Below, in pieces: positions 1-4,947 of a stretch of 5,309 nucleotides of DNA (position 1 is its first letter; every line of letters starts with the position of its first letter). The stretch is taken from contig JBMCLJ010000091.1 in assembly GCA_048615375.1 (NCBI GenBank), positions 1 to 5,309 of the forward strand, given 5' to 3'. The notes beneath the pieces were generated by a model. That model made no database searches. It had not been told where the DNA came from and saw nothing but the letters and a program-made list of their open reading frames with translations. The translations under genes and the position numbers were made by a program. Origin of the DNA: JBMCLJ01 sp048615375. Its GTDB lineage: Bacteria > Patescibacteriota > Dojkabacteria > JAOAGR01.

Positions 1-401
1 TCGATTTTTTTATTCTCGTCAACACCAAGAGCTACCAGATCTGAAGAAATAGAAATAATTTTCCGGCGGGTTGAAGCTTCACGGATTATCTTCGCGTAAT
101 ACTCTACATTGGTAGTTAATGGAAGTATCGCGACCAGTTCAGAAATATATTTTAATCCGCCTACTTTTTTCAGGAGATTTTGCCTGGTCAGGTGTGCTTT
201 TACCGTGACAATATCTACCGCTGTCGCGTTCTCAAAGAGCTCAAGACACGCGCTGTATATAATCTGATGCGCCGGGTCGTAGAAGTCGTCAGCGTTCAGC
301 ATTTCCGCGGCTTTAATCAGCGCTTCCTTATCAAGAAGTATTGATGAAAGGACACCCCGTTCCGCTTCGAGGTCATAGGGAGGTTTAATTGAATCACTCA
401 T
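1..401 (-). CDS. dnaB: Replicative DNA helicase DnaB, N-terminal part (runs off the left edge)
   Basis: DnaB is the hexameric ATP-dependent helicase that unwinds DNA at the replication fork and recruits primase. Only the first 133 codons are inside the window. They match the DnaB N-terminal helical domain: the opening MSDSIKPPYDLEAERGVLSS, then LNADDFYDPAHQIIY (about residues 36-50), the VDIVTVKAHL helix, the VGGLKYISEL segment and the PLTTNVEYYAKIIREASTRR segment that ends the domain. The RecA-like ATPase domain with its Walker motifs would lie to the left of base 1. The ATG at 401-399 follows the TAA of the upstream gene after three bases, which suggests co-transcription and translational coupling. 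No Shine-Dalgarno sequence is visible before it. The gene is divergent from dnaA, so initiator and helicase are neighbours. No frame disruption is seen. Confidence 0.95.
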   Translation of the reverse strand, partial: MSDSIKPPYDLEAERGVLSSILLDKEALIKAAEMLNADDFYDPAHQIIYSACLELFENATAVDIVTVKAHLTRQNLLKKVGGLKYISELVAILPLTTNVEYYAKIIREASTRRKIISISSDLVALGVDENKKI

Positions 402-404
402 AGT

Positions 405-944
405 TTATGCAAAGTAATAAAACTCTGTAGTTTCTATTCTGCCCAGCTCTTCTTCAGTAGCTTTCCAGTTTTTTTCCAGGGGATTTATTGTGGTTAACGC
501 TTTAAAATCTTCAAGAATTTTACTGTCGGATGAATAAATGATTGCGACATTTGGAGACAGTTTCTGGAGAAGTTCGTACGCTTCCTTTGGAGCAATAGCA
601 TCTGTACCGTCACCTACCTGAAGTATAATAATCTGGGCATCGTCAAAAAAGTCATCCGGGACAGCTTTTTTCGCGTGAATGCCAGTGATAATACCGGTTG
701 TGATATTTTCAAGATGCACTGCGTACAGAACCGTCTCTTCGCCAATTGCTTTTTTGCCATAGACAAAAATATCTTTAGCTTCAAACTCTCCCGCACTCTT
801 CATAACATGCTCGCCTTCTGTTTCACTATCCGGATTTGTAAAGAGCACGACATCTTCCTGAATTGTTTTTACCGGATTAACTACGACTGATGCGCCAGTA
901 TTTTTTATAACATATGTACCTGGTGATTTTTGTTGGATTTGCAT
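405..944 (-). CDS. Degenerate metallo-beta-lactamase-fold protein (UlaG-like, metal site missing)
   Basis: This is a 179-residue protein with no assigned function. Its layout resembles the small UlaG-like branch of the MBL fold: N-terminal beta strands (SPGTYVIKNTGASVVVNP), a GEFEAKDIFVYGKK segment near residues 52-65, matching the 'GEYE..GIFI.G' strand of that branch, and a C-terminal DAIAPKEAYELLQKLSPNVAIIYSS segment in place of 'AKQA..L...L.P.IVIP.HY'. The HxHxDH motif and the later His/Asp ligands are absent, so metal-dependent hydrolysis is unlikely; a binding or structural role is an inference. No signal peptide or membrane segment is seen, so it is probably cytoplasmic. The ATG at 944 has no Shine-Dalgarno sequence, but a -10 element ends five bases upstream, which suggests a leaderless mRNA. 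The gene probably forms an operon with dnaB, three bases downstream. Fold assignment is moderate; the coding call is strong. Confidence 0.8.
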   Translation of the reverse strand: MQIQQKSPGTYVIKNTGASVVVNPVKTIQEDVVLFTNPDSETEGEHVMKSAGEFEAKDIFVYGKKAIGEETVLYAVHLENITTGIITGIHAKKAVPDDFFDDAQIIILQVGDGTDAIAPKEAYELLQKLSPNVAIIYSSDSKILEDFKALTTINPLEKNWKATEEELGRIETTEFYYFA

Positions 945-949
945 AATTT

Positions 950-978
950 ATAATACCAGAAAAAGTCAATACTTGCAG
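950..978 (-). promoter_or_regulatory. Promoter of the MBL-like/dnaB operon (extended -10, probably leaderless)
   Basis: Read on the minus strand, TATTAT (955-950) is preceded by TGG, giving an extended -10 (TGnTATTAT). A weak -35, CTGCAA (978-973), lies 17 bases upstream. Only five bases separate the -10 from the ATG at 944, so transcription would start at or within a base or two of the start codon. The -35 hexamer is the reverse complement of the one proposed for dnaA. Confidence 0.5.
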
Positions 979-1000
979 AGTTTTCCACATTATGTAAAAT
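973..1000 (+). promoter_or_regulatory. Putative dnaA promoter
   Basis: TTGCAG (973-978) and TAAAAT (995-1000) are separated by 16 bases and face dnaA. The -35 is imperfect and the -10 is good. Transcription would start near 1007, leaving a leader of about 140 bases before the preferred dnaA start at 1150. A DnaA box fills the first part of the spacer. Because the element covers position 973, an ATG there cannot serve as the translation start of this transcript. Confidence 0.45.
981..989 (+). promoter_or_regulatory. DnaA box (8 of 9 to consensus)
   Basis: TTTTCCACA differs from the consensus TTATCCACA at one position. It lies between the -35 and -10 of the proposed dnaA promoter and upstream of the divergent MBL/dnaB promoter, the usual place for autoregulation by DnaA. 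I found no second good copy in the window, so this spot alone does not look like a full replication origin. Confidence 0.6.
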
Positions 1001-1115
1001 CCATATATACTCTTCTCGCAAGGAGAGAGTTATTCGGGCGGCAGCGAATTCTAGAATACAACTTTTACGGAGTAATTACACGGTGTGACAGGACTACCAG
1101 TTTATGTGCAGTATC

Positions 1116-1124
1116 TGGTATATT
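1116..1124 (+). promoter_or_regulatory. Possible second, proximal dnaA promoter (extended -10)
   Basis: TGG followed by TATATT (1119-1124) forms an extended -10 like the one of the divergent operon. Transcription would start near 1131, giving a leader of about 19 bases before the ATG at 1150. No -35 is recognisable at the right distance, so this is a weak proposal. Confidence 0.25.
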
Positions 1125-1149
1125 CCCGGAGCTTAGTTACAAACTCAAC

Positions 1150-2538
1150 ATGACAGAGAAAGAAATCCAGACAACAATACTTGAAAATATTCAAACCAGG
1201 GTAAGTCCCCAGGTATACCAGGCGTATTTCTCAGACATTCAGGTATTCAGCGTAGATGATAGTATGGTGACTATTGCCTGCAAAAACGCGTTTACGAAAC
1301 AGACTATAGAAAATCGCTTTTATAACACCCTCTTAAAAATTGTCAGAGACACGCTGAGTATGGGAGCAGTTGAGTTACAGTTTGTTATTAAGTCAATCTC
1401 CAGCACGGCACATGAAAGCGCAAAACCTAATCTTTTTTCTGGAAAGCGCATGCCTTCCGGGCAAACATCAACTACTTCTCGTTCATTGCAAGGGCAACCA
1501 TCTGAACAGACCCCCACCAGACCCGATACTTTTCTCAATACAAAATATGTCTTTGATTCGTTTATTGTTGGTACGCATAACCAGCTGGCGCATGCTGCAG
1601 CCATTGCTATCGCGGATAGCCCTGGTACAGCGTACAACCCGTTTTTTATCTATGGTGGTGTGGGTCTGGGCAAAACTCACCTCATGCAGGCAATCGGGAA
1701 TAAAGTATTAAGTGATAATCCGTCAGGTAAGGTCTTGTACTGCACGACCGAAACGTTCCTGAATGAGATGATCAGCAGTATCCGTAATCAGAAAACTTCG
1801 TCTTTCCGGGATAAGTACCGGGCAATGGACGTACTTATTCTCGATGACGTGCAGTTTTTGTCAAATAAGGTCGCATTACAGGAAGAGTTTTTTAATACCT
1901 TCAATACACTGTACCAGGCTGGGAAACAGATTGTTATCGCGTCAGATCGTCCTCCTGGTGAAATCTCTCACCTTGAAGAACGAATCAGGTCTCGCTTTGA
2001 AGGCGGTCTGGTAGCTGATATCCAAAGCCCTGACTATGAAACCAGGGTGGCCATACTTCAACGAAAGCTCCAGGATCGCAATGACTTCCTGCCAGACGCG
2101 CTCATTGATGCTATCGCGGAAAATATGGATTCAAACATTCGTGAACTGGAAGGGGCGCTCCTTAAGGTTCTGATACACTATAAAACTTCCGGCAATCTCA
2201 CCGCTCCTGATGTGCAGGTAATTCTTGGTACCAAGATCCGGGAAAAACGCAGAAAAATTAACCCGCTGGATATTATGAAGATTGTCTGTGAGGAGCTGGA
2301 AGTGGAACTGAAGGATGTGAAAAGTCAGAAAAGAAATTATGATATCGCGTATGCCCGGCAGATTTGCATGTATTTGCTGAAGGATATGCTTAACCTGCAA
2401 CTGGTAAAAATCGCGAAGCATGTTGGTAGAAAAGACCACACCACAGTCATGCACGGTATTTCGAAAATCGAAGAATTGCTGAAATCAGACCTGGATACTT
2501 CAAGGCTGGTTTCAAATTTGAAAGCGAAAATCGGGTAA
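1150..2538 (+). CDS. dnaA: Chromosomal replication initiator protein DnaA
   Basis: DnaA is the AAA+ ATPase that binds DnaA boxes and melts the origin. The 462-residue product has all four domains. Domain I is about residues 1-85 (ILENIQTRVSPQVYQAYFSD). Domain II is a Ser/Thr/Pro/Gln-rich linker to about 130. Domain III carries Walker A GGVGLGKT (169-176), Walker B LILDDVQF (DD at 232-233), sensor 1 IVIASDRPP (about 261-269) and the box VII arginines in EERIRSRF (276-283). Domain IV ends in the DnaA-box helix-turn-helix with VGRKDHTTVMH (425-435), where Lys stands in place of the usual Arg before the Asp. The frame is open back to 973, but I prefer the ATG at 1150: it gives a family-typical N-terminus, while the upstream 59 codons overlap the promoter and resemble no DnaA. 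There is no clear Shine-Dalgarno sequence; GGAG at 1128-1131 is too distant. dnaN does not follow; the gene converges on a cyclophilin gene. Confidence 0.96.
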   Translation: MTEKEIQTTILENIQTRVSPQVYQAYFSDIQVFSVDDSMVTIACKNAFTKQTIENRFYNTLLKIVRDTLSMGAVELQFVIKSISSTAHESAKPNLFSGKRMPSGQTSTTSRSLQGQPSEQTPTRPDTFLNTKYVFDSFIVGTHNQLAHAAAIAIADSPGTAYNPFFIYGGVGLGKTHLMQAIGNKVLSDNPSGKVLYCTTETFLNEMISSIRNQKTSSFRDKYRAMDVLILDDVQFLSNKVALQEEFFNTFNTLYQAGKQIVIASDRPPGEISHLEERIRSRFEGGLVADIQSPDYETRVAILQRKLQDRNDFLPDALIDAIAENMDSNIRELEGALLKVLIHYKTSGNLTAPDVQVILGTKIREKRRKINPLDIMKIVCEELEVELKDVKSQKRNYDIAYARQICMYLLKDMLNLQLVKIAKHVGRKDHTTVMHGISKIEELLKSDLDTSRLVSNLKAKIG

Positions 2539-2556
2539 AACGCTATTATTTTACCC
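2533..2556. terminator. Inverted repeat across the convergent ends of dnaA and the isomerase gene
   Basis: GGGTAAAA (2533-2540) and TTTTACCC (2549-2556) form a perfect 8-bp stem with an 8-base loop. The TAA of dnaA lies in the left arm and the complement of the isomerase TAA lies in the loop. It could act as a bidirectional terminator for two convergent genes only 7 bases apart. The GC pairs are at the base of the stem and no long T tract follows, so it is not a textbook intrinsic terminator. Confidence 0.4.
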
Positions 2557-3286
2557 TGATTTCAAAGATTTCTATAGTATCAACCGGCTTTTCAGACTGA
2601 CCTTGCGCGTATTTATAGTCCTCGTCAATTTCCAGATTGCCGATTTTCTCCAGCACATCTTCACCACGTACGATACCGCCAATATTCGCGAATCGGCCAT
2701 TGAGAAAGCTATAGTTGCTTTCTTCCTTACCAAGTACAATGAAGATTTCTGTTGATTCAGTATTAGGACCTGAGCTCGCGAATGCGAGAGCACCGTAGGC
2801 AAATTTTCTACTTTTCAGATCCTTGTTGGAAGTATACCCTTCTTCTTCGATTCCCGTACGCTCTTCTTCTGAAAGATCGAAATTGTCGAGATTCACCTCG
2901 GTATCAATAGTTTCGTCACCAAGAGCGATTTTGCTTGCGTATGGTTCAGGCACATTATCAATGCCAGTAGTCCGCACCTGGTAGTCCTGTATACCTCCCT
3001 GTACAACAAAGTTTCTCACCACCCGATAAAATTCGAGACCATCGTAGAATTGTTTTTCATTCGCGAGTTTCTCCAGATGTTCGACAGTTTTAGGAGCCGC
3101 ATCAGGATATAGTTCGAATACCATTACTCCAAAATTCGTAGAAATACACGCGTAATTCTCGCTATGTTCTTCAAGAACAGCTGAGCATGCAGGCACATCC
3201 TTCGTCCTCCAGTATAAAAATCCGCCAATCAGGCCAAGTGTTACTACAGCGGTCACCGCGTACATAATTATGTTTTTCCGAGACAT
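2546..3286 (-). CDS. Membrane-anchored cyclophilin-type peptidyl-prolyl cis-trans isomerase
   Basis: Cyclophilins catalyse cis-trans isomerisation of X-Pro bonds and help proteins fold. The 246-residue product begins with a short positive N-terminus (MSRKN) and one hydrophobic segment at about residues 7-26, followed by a Cys, so the catalytic domain is probably held outside the cytoplasmic membrane by an uncleaved anchor. The domain starts near residue 45 with TNFGVMVFELYPDAAPKTVEHL. The active-site strand follows as FYRVVRNFVVQGGIQ, where the usual FHRVI.NF..QGGD is recognisable with Tyr for His. Next come GALAFASSGPNTESTEIFIVLG, matching GxxxMAxxGPNTxxSQFFI with Ala for Met and Glu for the usual Gln, and then LNGRFANIGGIVRGEDVLEKI. 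An acidic insertion (about 114-155) separates the two halves. The His and Gln substitutions suggest modest or altered catalysis. The ATG at 3286 sits five bases after a consensus -10 and has no Shine-Dalgarno sequence. Confidence 0.9.
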   Translation of the reverse strand: MSRKNIIMYAVTAVVTLGLIGGFLYWRTKDVPACSAVLEEHSENYACISTNFGVMVFELYPDAAPKTVEHLEKLANEKQFYDGLEFYRVVRNFVVQGGIQDYQVRTTGIDNVPEPYASKIALGDETIDTEVNLDNFDLSEEERTGIEEEGYTSNKDLKSRKFAYGALAFASSGPNTESTEIFIVLGKEESNYSFLNGRFANIGGIVRGEDVLEKIGNLEIDEDYKYAQGQSEKPVDTIEIFEIRVK

Positions 3287-3291
3287 GGGGT

Positions 3292-3320
3292 ATTATAGAT
3301 GAGTGATTGGGTTTTTGGAA
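3292..3320 (-). promoter_or_regulatory. Promoter of the cyclophilin gene (probably leaderless)
   Basis: On the minus strand a perfect TATAAT (3297-3292) ends five bases before the ATG at 3286, the same spacing as at the MBL-like gene. A weak -35, TTCCAA (3320-3315), is 17 bases upstream. No ribosome-binding sequence fits between the -10 and the ATG, so the mRNA is probably leaderless. Confidence 0.5.
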
Positions 3321-3361
3321 GTAAAAGTCTTGTACAATGAAAATATAAGTGGAATGCCAAT

Positions 3362-3401
3362 GTCAACTGAACGACCTTCGACTTTGAGTCATTCAGTTGA
3401 C
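3362..3401. repeat. 10-bp inverted repeat with a nested small hairpin
   Basis: GTCAACTGAA (3362-3371) is perfectly complementary to TTCAGTTGAC (3392-3401). Inside the 20-base loop, GACT (3380-3383) and AGTC (3387-3390) pair around a three-base loop. The element lies between the leftward cyclophilin promoter and the rightward promoter at 3412, ten bases before the latter's -35. It could be an operator, a recombination site or a structured RNA end. No T tract follows on either strand, which argues against an intrinsic terminator. Confidence 0.6.
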
Positions 3402-3411
3402 GTATCGGGGC

Positions 3412-3440
3412 TTGACAATAAATTTTCCTGACACTACCCT
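3412..3440 (+). promoter_or_regulatory. Promoter of the HEAT-repeat gene
   Basis: A perfect -35, TTGACA (3412-3417), is followed after 17 bases by a poor -10, TACCCT (3435-3440). TATAAA at 3440-3445 is a better hexamer but sits 22 bases away. The strong -35 with a weak -10, next to the inverted repeat, fits a regulated promoter. Confidence 0.4.
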
Positions 3441-3443
3441 ATA

Positions 3444-3448
3444 AAGGA
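3444..3448 (+). promoter_or_regulatory. Strong Shine-Dalgarno sequence of the HEAT-repeat gene
   Basis: AAGGA lies nine bases before the ATG at 3458. It is the only clear Shine-Dalgarno sequence at a recognisable gene start here; the core genes on the left have none. It fixes the start of the broken HEAT gene. Confidence 0.65.
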
Positions 3449-3457
3449 ACTAATATT

Positions 3458-4016
3458 ATGATGAAACGTAGCAAACGCGTCATTGTTAAACCCTCAGTCA
3501 CCCGGGAAGCCATTTGGGGTGTTGGAGATGCTAATTACTGGTCCTGGTGGAATGAAATTGAGCGCTCCGCGAGACGAAGCCTTACGAAATTGTCTGGGTA
3601 ACTGATGGTACCGAGACGTATATTCACTATATTGAGGACTTCGTAACCGGCATACGTTCATTTACCATCGAGGCAAATCAATCGGCGCAGATCCAACGCA
3701 TTGTTGCGCAACTTCAACCTATCATTTACGCTGAAAATGATATATTGCGTATCCTGGAGCATGCTTCAACGTCAGAAGAGTATATCCAGGCATTGTACTA
3801 TATTGGAGTCACTGCACCACAAGAATTTAATGCTGATGTTTTTCAAGTGCTCAACGAGGGGCTTACGCATTCCGACCCGGCCATCCGTGAAGCAGCCCTG
3901 GGGCAGTAAGCTATGTCGATTGGGTTGAAATCAGAACAATCGTGAAAGACATGAGTGAGTCAGATCCGGATGCAAACGTTCGGAAAACGGCAGAAACCCT
4001 GCTCACCAGCTTATGA
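3458..4016 (+). pseudogene. HEAT-repeat protein gene broken by two single-base frameshifts
   Basis: The ATG at 3458 opens a frame (MMKRSKRVIVKP, then ANYWSWWNEIERS) that stops at 3599-3601. The coding sense continues in a second frame from about 3568 (KPYEIVWVTDGTETYIHYIE) to a TAA at 3907-3909, and then in a third frame (VSYVDWVEIRTIVKDMSESD) to a TGA at 4014-4016. Restoring one base at each lesion, near 3560-3580 and in the G run at 3900-3903, gives about 186 residues. The N-terminal third is Trp-rich and unrecognised. From about residue 95 there are two or three HEAT-type helical pairs, for example LTHSDPAIREAALGAVSYV and ESDPDANVRKTAETLL, with the typical Asp-Pro and Val-Arg positions. 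HEAT repeats form protein-binding solenoids; the partner is unknown. Promoter and Shine-Dalgarno sequence are intact, so the lesions are recent or are sequence errors. Composition resembles the core genes. Confidence 0.75.
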
Positions 4017-4029
4017 TCAATATTCATAG

Positions 4030-4250
4030 ATACTGGATGAAGTTTCTGGCAGGAATCTTCGTCACAACGTGCCTATACTCGAACCACTAACATCCGTTAG
4101 AATGGAGGCAGGACTGGTTCGTGGACAGACTGGCGAATACCTATCGCGCTGAAGGACATTGGTGTACCACGAAGCAAACTGACTCAGGTATTCTTTCTTA
4201 GTGTGAAAGAGCCTGGGGGAGTAAATAAATTGCAGTATCGAACAATGCCC
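4030..4250 (+). pseudogene. Unidentified coding remnant downstream of the HEAT gene, frameshifted
   Basis: One open frame runs from 4030 to a TGA at 4150-4152 (PILEPLTSVRMEAGLVRGQT). It overlaps a second frame, open from 4101, that continues with IALKDIGVPRSKLTQVFFLS into about 4250. Joined by one base near 4141, they read like a single protein piece, with codon use similar to the HEAT gene. I do not recognise the family. An ATG at 4013 overlaps the HEAT stop as ATGA but leads to only 25 codons in another frame. The right end is blurred: the second frame stays open to 4385 but becomes hydrophobic and protein-like sense fades. It may be the 3' part of a lost gene in the HEAT operon. The rest of 4017-4365 holds this fragment and the opposite-strand remnant below; no RNA gene or repeat is seen there. 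Confidence 0.3.
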
Positions 4251-4364
4251 TGGAACCTTACCCGCCACTCGATCCCGCTCTCTTTCATTTTTTCATTCAG
4301 ATCTAGTCCTTTGTTGAAGAAGAGTTCGTTGATTTTTGATTGTTTGTTTTTCGGATATTTTCAT
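4184..4364 (-). pseudogene. Short AT-rich remnant following the KilA-N gene, frameshifted at its start
   Basis: An ATG at 4364-4362 lies one base after the KilA-N stop codon, as expected in an operon, but its own frame ends after 23 codons. If one A is removed from the A run just after this ATG, the frame instead reads MKYPKNKQSKINELFFNKGL, followed by DLNEKMKESGIEWRVRF, and stays open to a TGA at 4184-4186. This reading has the lysine/asparagine-rich composition of the two genes upstream of it. Convincing coding sense ends near 4250, where composition shifts to that of the plus-strand genes, so the 3' part was probably lost at a junction. The family is not recognised. Confidence 0.3.
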
Positions 4365-4365
4365 G

Positions 4366-4947
4366 TTAATTCACAAGTCTTTTAAAATTCTCCCCGGACC
4401 TTTCAAAAATTCTATACATATCAATCAAAGATTGTCTTAAAATAACAATTCTTTCAGCCTGGCTTTTTCCCATTTTTAAATACTCAGCATTAAGAGTCTC
4501 AAGTCTATACCTTTCGCTTTCTTCTTTCTTAAGCCTTTGGAACTCCTTGATAATATACAATTTTATTTCTGCACTGATCCAGCTGGCAAACTCAAAAGCG
4601 ATATCTCGATGGGCGAACGTGCCGCCTCCATATCAGCCTGATTTAGAAATAATTCCTTTTGCACTAGTCTTCTCAATCCATTTTAGAGAAGTCAGAACAA
4701 ATGCATTTGAACCAGATTCATTTTTAAAGGTATCGAATTCGACACGGTTAAAATCTGGATTATAAAGACTCTCCCAAATGCCTAAAAATTCAACAGTCGC
4801 CCTTGTCTTCATCCAGTTCTGAATCACAAAACGTGGATCATCTAAATTTTTTAATTTTGCAATATCCGTAAGTGAGATGAAGTCATTTTCATCATTTCTG
4901 GAAATAACTATCCCTATCTTTTGATTTTTAATACTAATCTGTTTCAT
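4366..4947 (-). pseudogene. KilA-N domain DNA-binding protein with an in-frame TGA and a missing middle part
   Basis: KilA-N is a DNA-binding domain of large DNA viruses, phages and bacterial mobile regions. Residues 1-104 follow the bacterial family closely: ISLTDIAKLKNLDDPRFVIQ, NWMKTRATVEFLGIWESLYN, VEFDTFKNESGSNAFVLT, then KGIISKSG. A TGA at 4635-4633 interrupts exactly where relatives usually have Arg (SKSGRYGG), and the same frame continues YGGGTFAHRDIAFEFASWIS and KLYIIKEFQRLKKEE; CGA to TGA would explain it. After EFQRLK the sequence jumps to LETLNAEYLKMGKSQAERI, which resembles the distal end of longer family members (LESLNAE), so some 80-90 middle residues seem deleted. Total span is 194 codons against roughly 270 in the family, by recollection. 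The ATG at 4947 lies inside the end of the upstream gene. A product truncated at residue 104 would lose half of the domain. Confidence 0.8.

Noticed and set aside
973..1149. In-frame N-terminal extension of DnaA beginning at the ATG at 973
   Set aside because: It covers the proposed promoter and the DnaA box, has no ribosome-binding sequence and resembles no DnaA N-terminus. The ATG at 1150 gives a family-typical protein of 462 residues.
945..1149. Complete replication origin (oriC) upstream of dnaA
   Set aside because: Only one good DnaA box was found and no obvious cluster of boxes. Autoregulation of dnaA explains the single site, although an origin nearby outside the window cannot be excluded.
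1320..1637. Minus-strand open frame of 105 codons inside dnaA
   Set aside because: It is antisense to the well-conserved dnaA coding sequence and shows no independent protein-like features.
3362..3401. Intrinsic transcription terminator
   Set aside because: No T tract follows the hairpin on either strand and the loop of 20 bases is long, so it is listed as an inverted repeat instead.
4062..4268. Minus-strand open frame of 68 codons
   Set aside because: It lies opposite the plus-strand remnant, has no recognisable start signal or family features and looks like a shadow frame.
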